From: Tillandsia leiboldiana
Taxonomy: Eukaryota > Streptophyta > Magnoliopsida > Poales > Bromeliaceae
Reading direction: 5' to 3'
Length of the DNA stretch: 64,000 nt
Assembly (NCBI GenBank): GCA_029204045.2
Contig: CM055077.1
Span: 4,025,210 to 4,089,209 of the forward strand
The notes beneath the pieces were generated by a model that was given only the letters and a program-made list of their open reading frames with translations, did not search any database and was not told the DNA's origin. Positions within the stretch are counted from its first letter, which is position 1, and every line of letters starts with the position of its first letter. The position numbers were made by a program, and so were the translations under genes. This document shows positions 1-10,662 of the stretch, piece after piece.

Positions 1-90
1 TTGTGTTCGTTAGTTTTAACGGTGTTTTTGGTTTGAATTATTTTGCGATTATTACATATTGATTCTTATCGGTCAGGTAGTATTACTCTA
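1..90. repeat. Upstream end of a third CYP72A duplication unit
   Basis: These bases are almost identical to 7748-7840 and 57256-57346, which lie about 0.4-0.5 kb upstream of the start codons of the two P450 genes in this window. All three copies share the stretch from the TTCGTTAGTTTTAACGG motif to TAGTATTACTCTA. Since both visible genes run leftward from such a module, this fragment most likely belongs to another minus-strand CYP72A copy lying left of the window. The gene itself cannot be seen. Confidence 0.75.
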
Positions 91-670
91 AAAAGAGAAT
101 TAGTTGTACCAGAGATAAGTATAAATTTTGGAACAAACTGAAACTAATGTAAATTTGTGTTTGGTTTGATTTTAGGTTGGTAACAGATATAAAAAAAATA
201 ACGTTTGGAAATAATTGAAGAATAAGAGGAATAGAAAATTAACTTTTGTGTTAAAAGACTAAAATATTCTTTCCTTTTTAGTTTTTTTTTCAAAATTAAA
301 GTTTCAACATTTATTCAATTTTTTAATAGTTATTAATTTTAATTTTTATAAAAATTTTAAGTGGGAGCAAAAAAAAAAAAAGTTAATTTTTAAATTTAAA
401 TGGGAGAAAATTTTATTTTTTAAATTTATATAAATTCTAAAAAAAATTATAAAAAAATTGTATAAATTCTAAAATTTTAAAATAATATTTTTTTTACAAA
501 AATAAAATAAAATTTTTAGATTTATTAAAATATAAAATTAAAAGAATTAAAATTTATAAAATAAAAAATTTAAAATTTAAATATCTTTTAAAATTTAAAA
601 ATTCTAATTTAAAAAAATAGAAAAATAATAAAGTCAAAAAAAACATAAAAAATAAAAAATAAATAAAAAA

Positions 671-701
671 GGCAGAGTGCCCCTTCCCAAGGCACTCTGC
701 C
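671..701. repeat. Perfect short hairpin (11-bp stem)
   Basis: GGCAGAGTGCC (671-681) and GGCACTCTGCC (691-701) form a perfect inverted repeat around a 9-base loop, and a partial third arm GAGTGCC follows at 708. It lies in AT-rich transposon-derived DNA. It may be part of a MITE terminus; there is no evidence that it is transcribed. Confidence 0.6.
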
Positions 702-759
702 TTGGGAGAGTGCCTTGGAACGGGCATAGAGGGGCCCACCTAGCTTGTTCGGGCTTGTT

Positions 760-760
<1 letters not shown>

Positions 761-798
<38 letters not shown>
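761..798. repeat. Poly-G tract of 38 bases
   Basis: An uninterrupted run of 38 G residues lies inside the transposon cluster. Shorter G runs occur near 1350-1372 and 1641-1654. The exact length is likely to be unreliable in any assembly. It could form G-quadruplex structure. Confidence 0.9.
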
Positions 799-800
<2 letters not shown>

Positions 801-967
801 CTGTTACCGGGTTGTTCCGGTTTTGACCGGAACAAAAGGGGGGGAATAGGTATACCAACCTATTCCCCCCTAAATCCAATAGTGTTTGGGTACAAAAAGG
901 GCTTATCCCCCCTTTGTACCCAAACCAAACGGTATCTTAGTGATACTCGTTTAACCCACATGTCCAT

Positions 968-968
968 A

Positions 969-1005
<37 letters not shown>
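968..1005. repeat. (TAA)n microsatellite
   Basis: About twelve consecutive TAA/AAT triplets lie inside the transposon cluster. Confidence 0.9.
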
Positions 1006-1768
1006 GAGTATGATTTTGATGGGAACTTTGGCACTACGTTCTTTGTACCCAAAGGCTTCGTTTGGTTCATGTATTAGAGAGAATTAGTAGTACCAGGGAT
1101 AAGTATAAATTTAGGAACAAGTTAGAACTAATGTGAATTTGTGTTTAGTTGGGTATTAAGTTAGTACCAGGTATAAGAAAAATAGTGTTTGGTAGTGATT
1201 GAAGAATAAGAGGAATAAAGAGTTGACTTTTGTGTTAAATGACGAAAAACGTTTCACTACGTTTGGTTCGGGTACAAAGGGGGGGGGGGACGTTTGGTTC
1301 GGTTACAAAGGGGATATCCCCCCTTTGTACCCAAACGTTATTGGAATGGGGGGGGGGGGGGGGGGGGGGGGGAATAGGTTGGTATACCTATTCCCCCCCA
1401 AACCGGGTTGTCCCGGTAAAAACTGGAACAACCCGTTAAGAGGGGGGAATTCCCATTCCTCCCCCCCCCTCCCCCCGAACTACCGAGTATTGCTGCTTCG
1501 TGTTTCCCCTTTACCCCTGCACGACTCCCGAGCTCCCCATCGTCCTCCTTCTCCTCTTGCTCTCCTTGCTTCTTCTCCCAAACACCCAACCCCATCTCCC
1601 CGCCTACCTCTTCCTCGTCGCCCGGCCTTCGTGGTTGCTACGGGGGGGGGGGGGAATAGGTTGGTATACCTATTCCCCCCCAAACCGGGTTGTCCCGGTA
1701 AAAACAGGGACAACCCGTTAAGAGGGGGGAATTCCCATTCCTCCCCCCCCCCCCGAACTACCGAGTAT

Positions 1769-2191
1769 TGCTCTCTAGGGTTCCTTTTTATGTAATAGAG
1801 AAGAACAATATAGAGAGAGTCGATAAAAAATGAGCTTTTTTTGTTTTTCTTGCTTGATTCAAGATTCCAAGGTTGACAGGAGGAATGTTAAGATGCGTTC
1901 TGAAGTGAGATTCACGGAATCGGAAGGTACTTCAAAAAAAGGTGTAGCAAGAAGGATTTTTCAATTAAAAGGTTGCATGCCCATTGAAATAGATTGATAA
2001 TCTCTAACCAAATCTTGTAATCTTCTCAATTTAATAGTGGATTTGATCTCTTCGTGTCCGTGGATGTAGCCCGAATTTGGGTGAACCAAGTAAATCTTCT
2101 TGTATTATTGTGGTTATGCTTGGATTTTCTTTTTCTACTTTATTTATTCCAATTTTTTTACTCCTTGGTTGTGGGTGATTAAGATACAACA
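1769..2191 (+). mobile_element. Copia LTR, 3' portion (duplicate of the LTR at 47609-48225)
   Basis: This block is nearly identical to 47794-48225, the downstream two thirds of a copia LTR that ends in CAACA. Its 5' part is missing: homology begins abruptly at TGCTCTCTAGGG, where four bases (TGCT) are shared with the Harbinger-like repeat to the left. It marks the left border of the segmental duplication unit containing P450 copy A. Confidence 0.75.
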
Positions 2192-3303
2192 TTGATTTAT
2201 TAGTATAGTTAGTACATTGTTAGTGCGGATTCTGTTATTATCATGTAGTAATGCAGTTATTCGATCTAAGCTTACAAGAAACGGTAAAAACGTACAAATA
2301 TTACTTGAATTATAGACCATTTTGAATCGGTTATCTAAATCTTTAAAATTTTGATTTTGCTATCCAACTTTTAAATTTGTTTGATTTGGATCAATCAACG
2401 GTAGTTTGACTTCAAACTTTAAGCTAATTACTTATATTAATAAATTTATAGTTTCAAGAGTTGTATAATATATATACTAACTAAATCTGTAAAATTAAAT
2501 GACGCACACAAAATTTGAAGTCAAAGTGTCGTTGATTGATTTAAATCAGATAAATTAAAAAGTTGGATAATAAAATCAAAATTATAAAGAAACTGAAGTT
2601 CTGTAAGCATTATCAGCTATAAGCTAACAATCAAGTGTGGCAGCAGTAGAATTTATGCAGCATTCCATCTTTTCTATTCTGTCTCACCAAAATGCACTGG
2701 AATATAAGAGCAAGTACTACAAGGATTTGTTGCCAAAGTTGTTATTTTCAAATAGAACTCATTCAAGTTTATTAACACTGCAAAAGGAAAATGTTTCTCA
2801 TTTTAATAGGAGCACCAGAGAAAAGTTTTTGCCAGAGAAAATCTCTTCTTTACTCTCCTCTGTGCAAAGTAAAGAGTACTATGAACTAATCATGACCCCA
2901 AACAACTCAACCCCTAAAGCTTTTGTAGAGCCCAAGAGTGCATCATTATCTGTGTAAATAGGATTGATGCATCAAAATTAAAGTTCAGAGTCATCTCTAA
3001 TTAGTAATGAATAAAGAAATATAGAGAAAACCATGAAAATATTTGTAATTTAGATCATGCTAATTTCCAGAATGTAGGATCAATCTAGGTGTAAAGTGTA
3101 CCAAAAATAGATAGTAAAGCTAGTTATGAGTTAACATAAACTAGTTATATTTGCCAATACACATGTATCTTTTCTGCAATTCACACAAGCCCAGTTGCAT
3201 TGCTCACCAAAAGTGGCACAACATTTACTTTGTCATTTGCTATTATTGGAAAACCTCACACTCTTAACATATATATATGTGTGTACGAGCACGGCGAAAT
3301 CGA
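2192..3303. other. 3' flank of CYP72A copy A, with a small uncertain ORF
   Basis: This is unique-looking AT-rich sequence downstream of the P450 stop codon, repeated nearly unchanged at 48226-49332. An open frame on the plus strand (2637-2957) would encode about 106 residues of no recognised family, but its nominal start is GTG. In the other copy (48670-48903) the frame is cut short by a 2-base deletion near 48894. That lack of conservation argues against a real protein. Polyadenylation signals for the minus-strand P450 should fall in this stretch, but none was assigned. Confidence 0.5.
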
Positions 3304-6300
3304 TCATAGCCTACGAAACTTGATTGGAGCACCGTGCTGAGGATGGAGAGTTATAACAGTATACGGAGCGTGAATGTACGATGGCGAGAGCTCGAAGGTG
3401 AACCGCTGAAGGATCATGCTGAGCCCCATCTTAGCTTCGAGCAGCGCGAAGCTTTGCCCGATACAAATGCGGGGCCCCCAACCGAACGGAAAGAACGCGA
3501 CTCGGTCTTTCGAAGCCTTTGATATCCCCTCCGCAAATCTATCCGGCCTGAACTCGGAGGCGTCTTTGCCCCAAATGTCAGGATCGTGGTGCAGGAAGAT
3601 GATAGGCAACGCGAGGTTTACTCCAGGCGGGTAAGTTATGTCTCCGAGCTTCATTTCTTTGTATGTTTCCCTGGTGAGGAAGGTCACAGGCGGGTAGAGT
3701 CGAAGAACCTCGTATAAAATCATCGTCACCTGTCACACACATAAAAGTTCAAATTATTCCTCGTAAGTTCTAATTTGGCATGACTTCCAAATCTTCCGGT
3801 GTCCATATATACGCTGTAAAACTCTGTAAAATTTGTCATTCACTGAAAAGAAGAACAAAAACGCTAGGAGAATTGAACTGGTACTCACAATCTTCAAGCC
3901 GCTTAAGCTGTCGAAATCGGGTCCATTATTCCCAAATACTTGCAAAACCTCTTCTCTTGCGCGAGCCTGCCACTCGGGATGCATGCTTAGAGCAACCATC
4001 GTCCATGTCAGAAACACCGCTGTCGTCTCTTGTCCTGCAAAGTAGAATAACTTGCATTCCTCAATCACGTCGTCAGTGCTCATCTTGAGGTTCGAGTTTG
4101 CGTTCTCTTCGACGTATCTCATATTCGACTCCAGCATCAAGCCCAGTAGGTCGTCGTTAGTAGCTTCGCCCACCTTAATAGCTTTTTCCCTCTTCTCAAT
4201 TATGCCTCTTAGGAGCGATCGAACCTCTCTAGCGATCTCTTTCATTCTCTTATTGTTTTTCGTCGGTAGAAACCTATACAACAGCAAATAATGATAGCTT
4301 AAGTCGGCAAACGAGAGGATGCTTATCAAGTTCTCTTTTACTACAATCGAAGGTGACATTTTGAAGAAAAATACATCATATTTCAAACGATTGAGTTCAT
4401 TGATTTAACGGCAAATCCTGACAGGCAATTGGAACATGAACCCAAATGAGAAAATAACACACCTGTAACCTGGTAAATACAAATACCGAAAAGCCTGAAT
4501 AAGGCGCTCGGCAACCTCCGATTGAAGCTGAAATATTCGTTGTCCTTCTTGGTAGCTGCTACCGAAAGCAGACCGGGAGATGACGTCTCCCGTGAAGTTT
4601 TGCAGCTCCGGCCAGACATCTATTTCAAACGATCCTTCTGAAGGAACTAAATTCTCCCATCTGGCGATCAACTCAGTACAGCAAGTAGCGAACGACGGCA
4701 GCATACGCTGGAAAGGCATACACAAAGAACAGATTCATTGAAGAGGAAAATGTGAGTTAGTTAACACCGAAATGCATCTATCTTTGTATATCAGATCAGA
4801 TATTTAGCTTCATATCAACTATTTCTTATTATCCAATACCCTAGATGCAAGGATCTAATGACCACCGTGTTGTACGCTGCCGACAAAGTATTGGCATGGC
4901 ACGACCACCCTATTGACGGCACGCGCGGTGCGGCACCGTGTCATACCGTGCCGGCACTCAGCATGATCCTGTGCCTCGGCACTTAATCATCTAATGTTGA
5001 AATCTTATTGGAACTGGCCAATATCTTATTCATCCTTCGTAATCATATCGCATCCCGTATCTGACGAAATAGGACGGGTATTCCTTCGAAAGCACAAATT
5101 ACCTTGAGCTTTTCCAGATGAAAAGCCGGATTGAGGATTCTCCTGTGCCTGGCCCATTTTTCGCCTTCATGGTTTGCGAGCCCGTTAGCCAACAATTTTC
5201 CGACAGCGCTTGACCACGGTTTGTCAAAGTGCCCAAACTTGTTCGACAGAACATCCCTTACCAGCTCTGGGTCTGTAATTGTCACTCTGGGTGTTGGACC
5301 AAACCAAGTAAAAAAAAATTTACCTGCAATTTTGAGCTTTCAGCATATCAGAGATACATCACAAATGATCATTTAAAGAAAGCTTTACCACTAATTACAC
5401 ATTTCAAATCAAAATTTCTTGAATTTTAATTCCATTCCACCACTTTTCATTGTTAATGGCCATCTCCGAAAGAAGCTGCGTAAACCGTTTCGATTCAATC
5501 TTACATCTCTTCGTAGGGGAAAACAAGAATTGAATTGGCAGATCATCAGAACATCTAACATGTAATCAATGTGCAACTCATACTAATATCATAATATGTA
5601 TAAAAAATATTCACGGACACATCAACAGCTCATAAGATCAAATATTCTGGAGCACTCCCATGTAAATACTTTTTTTTTTTTCACTTTTTTATCTAACTTT
5701 TAAAAACTTAAATTTTGCCTCTCTTAAAATTTCAGAAATATTTTCAGTAAGCAATTGAACGAAAAGACCAAATTTTCTATAAAAATTTTGTTTTTATAAT
5801 TTTTTCAGAGATTACTGTATTAATGCAGAGTACGAAATGACCAAATTACTTACTTTTATATATATAGTAGAGTTTATATATTTTTAAAAGCTCAAGTCTA
5901 ACTTGTAAATTTTTTACCACTAAATTTGTATTGAGATTCGTATTATTATACTTTTTCTTTCTTTCTTTTTAGTTGACTTTATAATAATACAGATCTCAAT
6001 ACAAATTTAATAATAAAAAATTCACAAGCATAATTAGACTTATGTTTTTAAAAGTATATAACTATTTAAACTCTACTATATATATATAGCGCTAGACTGG
6101 AATACTATTAATAGTATCAAGTCATTAGTGCTATTAAATTTTTAACCCTTGGATTAAAAGATGTGTGGTTAAGGTGATAGTGGGCCCCTTGGATTTAATA
6201 GGTGGTTGGAGAAATAATAAAATCTAAGGGGTGAAAATGATCAAATAGGTTGATTTAAGAGTAGAAAACTTGATAGTACCAATAACTTGATACTATTAAT

Positions 6301-6557
6301 AGTATAGTATATATATATATAGAGAGTCCGGCTAGAATATTATCGATAGCACCAAGCAATTGGTGCTATCAAGTTTTCTGTCGTTTGATGAAAAGATATG
6401 CGGTTGGGATTATAGTGATCCCATAATATTTTTACTATTCAACCAACCATCTAGTAAACCCTAGGGGACCACTATCATCTTAACCACACATTTTTTAATC
6501 CAAAAGCTAAAAACTTAATAGCACCAATGACTTGGTGCTATCGATAGTATTCTAGTC

Positions 6558-6636
<79 letters not shown>

Positions 6637-7331
6637 TTAATATATTTTTATTATATAGAAAATGATCATAATATATCAACTAAATGCATAAACTTCAAAT
6701 TTTTAAAAAATAAAATATAAATATTTAAAAGTAAAACAAATTGAGTATTTACACCAGAATTTTTATATATTTTAGTAAAAAAATAAAACTGAAGAACTTT
6801 TTTTTTTTCATAATTGTAGAATTTGAAACAGCTAAACAGTATTATTATTATTATTATTACTATTATTATATAATTTCAAGCCAATTAGAAAAAAAAAAAA
6901 TTAAAAGTACCCAAAAAAAAAAAAAAAAAGATAGAAAGGGATTTGTTACCCAAAGTAGAATAATTACTGAACTAAAATCACAAAATGAAAAGGAAAAGAA
7001 GAAGAAGAAGAAGAAAACCGTGGTGGAGCATGGCTTGGTGGAAGAGCGGGGAGACGCGGGGAACGATGCAGTGCGGGGAGGAGGAGAGAGAGAGGGGTTG
7101 GGAGCAGGCGGCGGCGTTGAGCCGGGCGTTCTCCGGGACGTCGCCTGCGATCGGCCGGTAGCGACTCCCCCGCAGCCCCTGCTCCCGCAGCGCCCGCTCC
7201 AGCCGCCTCGGCCTCAGCAGCCCCCACTCCACCGCCCGTATTCCCCACCACACCACCACCCCCAACACCAACACCACCACCACCACCATCGCCCATGGCG
7301 ACTCCATCTCCTTCTCAATTCCCATTCCCAT
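3304..7331 (-). CDS. CYP72A: Cytochrome P450, CYP72A family (copy A)
   Basis: The gene encodes an ER-anchored heme-thiolate monooxygenase; CYP72A members oxidise terpenoids, gibberellins and other lipophilic substrates, and the substrate here is unknown. Five exons can be read on the minus strand: 7331-7019, 5323-5103, 4707-4463, 4273-3889 and 3729-3304. All junctions are GT-AG and the phases match, giving 529 aa, a normal CYP72A length. Visible features are an N-terminal membrane segment (residues about 15-35, Val/Leu-rich), the I-helix motif AGQETT (339-344), the K-helix E395-x-x-R398, FRPDRF (448-453), and the heme loop FGWGPRICIG with the thiolate ligand Cys477. Exon 1 is GC-rich and intron 1 (about 1.7 kb) carries three MITEs. 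The frame is intact. Copy B differs mainly in a patch from about residue 335 to 445. Confidence 0.93.
5863..6082. mobile_element. MITE in intron 1 (copy A), TIR type 'AGTAGAGTTTATATA'
   Basis: A 220-bp element with long terminal inverted repeats (AGTAGAGTTTATATATTTTT at the left, its complement at the right) and a palindromic core around TTTGTATTGAGAT. Related copies lie upstream of both P450 genes (7527-7741 and 57037-57250) and in intron 1 of copy B (51841-52066). It was present before the duplication. Confidence 0.75.
6089..6306. mobile_element. MITE in intron 1 (copy A), first of two related elements
   Basis: The ends are inverted repeats built on ACTATTAATAGTATCAAG with its partner TTGATACTATTAATAGT. 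The interior contains GATGTGTGGTTAAGGTGATAG. The element to its right (6326-6558) shares the layout and part of the sequence. The copy at 52121-52340 in P450 copy B is nearly identical. Confidence 0.75.
6326..6558. mobile_element. MITE in intron 1 (copy A), second of two related elements
   Basis: The terminal inverted repeats contain ATCGATAGCACCAAG and CTTGGTGCTATCGATAG, with the outer ends GGCTAGAATA and TATTCTAGTC. A purely (AT)n tract follows at 6561-6631. The equivalent element in copy B is at 52356-52587. Confidence 0.75.
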
Positions 7332-7365
7332 GGCTGGTAATAGGAGGAGAGAGCAAAGTGTGTTG

Positions 7366-7376
7366 GCCTTAAATAG
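7366..7376 (-). promoter_or_regulatory. TATA-like box of CYP72A copy A
   Basis: On the minus strand CTATTTAAGG lies about 35-45 bases upstream of the start codon. It is conserved at the same distance in copy B (56878-56887). Such a short spacing would give a very short 5' UTR. The call rests on motif and conservation only. Confidence 0.5.
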
Positions 7377-7526
7377 CCCACATCCTGCTGAGTCACGCTC
7401 GAAATGAGAGGCACGCTCGAAATGACGTAAATTTAAGACGCTGTGTTCGTGTATTCTGTGAGGATTACATATGGATATGGATATATTTCGTCAGTAATTT
7501 AATTAATAATATAATATTATAAAAAA

Positions 7527-7741
7527 TAGAATTTATATATTTTTTAAAATATAAGTTTAATTATATTTATAAATTTTTTATTATTAAATTTGTATTAAAA
7601 TTAATAATTTTGTGCTCATCAGTTAGAGAGAGAGAAAGAAAAAGTATACAACACAAATCTTAATGCAAATTTAATGAAAAATAATTTATAAGCATATTTT
7701 TTGCTTATACTTTTGAAAAAATATAAGCCCTACTCTATTAT
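7527..7741. mobile_element. MITE about 200 bp upstream of CYP72A copy A
   Basis: The terminal inverted repeats (TAGAATTTATATATTTTTT / complement ending CCTACTCTATTA) and internal palindrome match the family of the intron-1 element at 5863-6082. The duplicate upstream of copy B is 57037-57250. It lies in the proximal promoter region of both genes. Confidence 0.65.
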
Positions 7742-7747
7742 AAATAT

Positions 7748-8312
7748 TGTATTCGTTAGTTTTAACGGTGTTTTTGGTTTGAATTATTTTGCGAGAATTA
7801 CATATTGATTCTCATCGGTCATGTAGTATTACTCTAAAAATATTAGTGGAAATAGATATTTTATATTACTTATATCAGGTTATTTTGTATATTGTATAAA
7901 ATTATAAATTTATCTTTTTGGTCCTTTCAAAAGTTTTTAATACGTTATTTTTAAATTTTAAATGGTTAAATTTAAATTTTAAATTTATGTTTAAAGTTTT
8001 AAATTTTTAGATTTTATTTTATATAAAAAATATAAATTTTGTATTTTTTTCATATTTTAACTTTATATTGTTTGTTTATAAATTAATTCGAGTGCTAATT
8101 ATATTGAATTATAATTAAGTACAAAATAATATTAAGTATGGCCACAACAATAATTTTGAAATTGATTATACTTTATTATTATTATGATTACTGAATTTTA
8201 TAAAATAAGATAAATATAATAATTTTAATTTATATATATTATAATTTAATATTATATTATTATATTAAACTAAATAAATAATACAATATCAATAATAATC
8301 TGATTCAGAGTC

Positions 8313-8354
<42 letters not shown>
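7748..8354. other. Gene-free AT-rich stretch ending in (AT)n
   Basis: Bases 7748-7840 are the right-hand end of the P450 duplication module. Homology with 57256-57346 stops at TACTCTAA, where the other copy carries the Harbinger element. The remaining 500 bases are AT-rich with no recognisable gene or repeat, ending in an (AT)n tract at 8317-8354. Confidence 0.7.
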
Positions 8355-8358
<4 letters not shown>

Positions 8359-8534
8359 GTGGCAATCCAGCTCGTTGTTCGCGAGCCAGCTCGCGTTCGG
8401 CTCGAAATGAGCTCGAGATCGAATCGTTCGTTTAGTAAACGAGCCGAACACGAGTCGAACTTTTCAGCTCGTTTAATAAACGAGCCGAACACGAGTTGGG
8501 GTCAGCTCGCTCGTGTTCGGCTCGATAACAGCTC

Positions 8535-8600
<66 letters not shown>

Positions 8601-8876
8601 CTATTTAGATTTGAGGTCATTAATTTTTTATAAATTTTAATTATTAGATTAAAATTTTAATATTTTATTTTCTTTCAACTTTACACCTAATAGTAAGAAT
8701 GAAAATTAAACTTGTTGTTCGCGAGCCAGCTCGTGTTCGGCTCGTTAATAAACGAGCCGAACACGAGTCGAATTTTTCAGCTCGATATTTAAACGAGCCA
8801 GCTCGTGTTCGGCTCGTTTATTAAACGAGCCGAACACGAGTCGACCCCAGCTCGCTCGTATTCGACACGTTGACAC

Positions 8877-8881
<5 letters not shown>
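8355..8881. mobile_element. hAT-like MITE with nested palindromes
   Basis: The ends are AGGGGTGGCAA (8355) and the complement TTGACACCCCT (ending 8880/8881), flanked on both sides by TATATATA, compatible with an 8-bp hAT-type target duplication inside a microsatellite. The interior holds several copies of AGCTCGTGTTCGGCTCG and its complement in opposing directions, able to fold into branched hairpins. An (AT)n run (8538-8599) splits it. No coding capacity is seen. Confidence 0.55.

Positions 8882-8925
<44 letters not shown>
8882..8925. repeat. (AT)n microsatellite
   Basis: This is an uninterrupted AT dinucleotide run between two non-autonomous elements. Similar runs are at 8538-8599 and 9513-9590. 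Confidence 0.9.
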
Positions 8926-8928
<3 letters not shown>

Positions 8929-9510
8929 GCAATTTCCTACATACCCCTAAAAATTTTCCTGTTTTCAGATTTACCCCTCTTAGAAGGCTAATATTAAAAC
9001 TACTCTTCTTACGTTCCAACTTCTTTCCAAAATACTCCTGAAGTTAAACTCTGTTAGTGTACCGTTTGGAACTGCCGTTATCTGTGTGTAATTACTATTT
9101 TGCCCTTTCAAATATACCCTAAACCCTAAAACCCTAAACCCCTAAACCCTAAAATCCTAAACCCTAAACCCTAAAACCCTAAACCCTAAACCCTAGAACC
9201 CTAAAAAACCCTAAACCCTAAAACCCTAAACCCTAGAACCCTAAAAAACCCTAAACCCTAAACCCTAAAACCCTAAAAAATTCTAAAACCCTAAACCCTA
9301 AACCCTAAACCCGGGCAAAATAGGTATATCTGATAGTTTTCAACTCCGATTATTATTTAACTCTAGTTTAATCCTAGTTAACTTAACAAAGGGAAACGGT
9401 AGGGGTATTTTTAATAACGGTGGAACGTATGAAGGGTATATTGGAAAGAAAAAAATAAGAAGGGTAAATCAGATATTTCTTCATATTTCAGGGGTACACA
9501 GGCAATTATC

Positions 9511-9512
<2 letters not shown>
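8926..9512. mobile_element. Foldback element carrying telomere-type repeats
   Basis: The ends form imperfect inverted repeats: GGGGCAATTTCCTACATACC at the left and, read inward from the right, GGGATAATTGCCTGTGTACC. Both ends abut (AT)n tracts. Subterminal pieces also pair (TTTACCCCTCTTA with its complement near 9460). The centre contains a CCCTAAA array. No ORF belongs to it. Its style resembles the element at 9966-10484 (ends GGGTTAATTGCATACATGTC). Confidence 0.6.
9116..9312. repeat. Interstitial telomere-type (CCCTAAA)n array
   Basis: About 200 bases of CCCTAAA and close variants (CCCTAAAA, CCCTAGAA), the Arabidopsis-type plant telomere unit. It sits inside a foldback element and has unrelated DNA on both sides, so it is not a chromosome end. 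Confidence 0.9.
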
Positions 9513-9588
<76 letters not shown>

Positions 9589-9965
9589 TATAGGAAAATG
9601 CTAGATGTACACCCCAAATGGGGTGTACATCTTACACCCACCCCATCCTGGGGTGGCGTGAATTTCACTCGTCATATTTTTTAACATAATTTTTAAAATT
9701 TGAAATTTGAAATTCAAAATTTAATTTGAACATGATTTTTGAAATTGAATCTTTAAACAATAAGTTGACTATAATGTAAGGTCCGCTGGGCAGAAAAAAA
9801 TAGGATCCGACTGATTTGGTAGACTAAAAAAAATCGACGGAGCTTTGATGAGAATCATAAGCTTGTGTTCACAAATGGCCTAAGCTTGTGTTCACAAATG
9901 GCCTATTAAGTGATTGAATTTGCAGTAAAATTTGTTGGATCCAAATAATTAATATATTAAAAATT

Positions 9966-10484
9966 GGGTTAATTGCATACATGTCCCTGCAAATATGTCG
10001 AATTGCAAATATATCCCTGCAAAATTCAACTTTTCATATTTATCCCTTCAAAAATCCACCGTTATTCAAATATGCCCCTACCGTCCATCTCTGTTAAAAA
10101 AGTTGATTTAACCCTAGGTTAAATGCTTAACCTTGGTTAGATTAAAAATTGAATTTACATATTTACCCTTTCCATATTATACCTCAAAAAAAAAAAAAAG
10201 GAAAAAAAAAATTATTTTGATGATAGAATTTTATGATTTTTGGAGAGGGGCATTTTTGTAACAAGTATAATGATATTGCTTTTGGAGGGATATATTTGTA
10301 AGGGGGCAAAAAAGTCATTTCACATCGAATCTGTTAAAAAATAAACCGATTCCAAACGGGGATTAACCAGAGGGGCATATTTGAAAAACTTTGGATTTTT
10401 GAAGGGATAAATATGAAAAGTTGAATTTTGCAGAGATATATTTGCAATTCGACATATTTGCAGGGACATGTATGCAATTAACCC
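9966..10484. mobile_element. 519-bp foldback MITE
   Basis: It starts GGGTTAATTGCATACATGTC and ends with the complement. About 90 bases at each end pair almost perfectly (TCGAATTGCAAATATATCCC and so on). Sister sequence at 37640-37660 and 38955-38980 lacks this element, so it inserted into the X1 arm. There is no ORF. The AT-rich middle contains poly-A. Confidence 0.8.
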
Positions 10485-10657
10485 TTCAAAATTTTGGGCT
10501 TATACGGTGCTTATTAGAAATATATAGACAAATCAATATTACGGACCACCCACAATCTTTTCCCATATTTTTTTTAATATAATTTTTTTTTTTACGCCAA
10601 CAAAATGCCCCCCCCCCCCCCCCCCCATCATTTCGTTGTACGAGACACGAGTACGGT

Positions 10658-10662
10658 GAAAA
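10658..10662. repeat. Target-site duplication GAAAA (left)
   Basis: GAAAA immediately left of the composite insertion is repeated at 21563-21567. The uninterrupted site is preserved on the minus strand near 38795-38825 (ACGGTGAAAAGATGCACG), which confirms a single insertion of everything between. Confidence 0.93.

Larger units (their letters stand above)
91..1768. mobile_element. Cluster of PIF/Harbinger-like non-autonomous fragments
   Basis: No gene is seen here. Bases 95-270 and 1078-1245 are diverged direct repeats (both contain GAATTAGT, then GATAAGTATAAATTT, then GAAGAATAAGAGGAATA). The second copy is preceded by GGCTTCGTTTGG at about 1054, like the GGCTTTGTTTGG end of the Harbinger element at 57347. 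Bases 1373-1494 and 1655-1772 are near-identical direct repeats built on the palindrome AATAGGTTGGTATACCTATT. Short inverted pieces containing TTTGGTTCGGGTACAAA and its complement lie at 1260-1340. The stretch 280-660 is very AT-rich filler. Assignment to PIF/Harbinger rests on terminal similarity only. Confidence 0.5.
9592..10662 (+). repeat. Flank/terminal arm of the minisatellite-bearing repeat (copy X1)
   Basis: From about 9690 onward this matches 37320-37708 on the plus strand and 38810-39230 on the minus strand. Shared landmarks are AGTTGACTATAATGTAAG, TCGACGGA, GTTCACAAATGGCCTATTAA and TTAATATGTTAAAAATTTTG. It is interrupted by a MITE (9966-10484) and contains 19 C residues at 10608-10626. 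It continues after the large insertion at 21563 and leads into the minisatellite array. Bases 9592-9690 begin with a hairpin (TGTACACCCC/GGGGTGTACA) and are not repeated elsewhere in the window. Confidence 0.7.

Noticed and set aside
2637..2957. Possible 106-aa protein downstream of P450 copy A
   Set aside because: Starts with GTG, no family recognised, and truncated by a 2-base deletion in the otherwise near-identical copy B flank.
4860..4985. Separate GC-rich insert in intron 2 of the P450 (GTGCCGGCAC motifs)
   Set aside because: It is shared by both copies and may be an old MITE piece, but no complete inverted ends could be defined.
6741..7340. 199-aa plus-strand ORF at the 5' end of P450 copy A and its counterpart at 56510-56842
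   Set aside because: Antisense to the GC-rich first exon plus poly-A DNA. The minus-strand frame splices into a complete CYP72A protein.
9116..9312. Chromosome end
   Set aside because: The telomere-type array is short, degenerate and has unrelated sequence on both sides.
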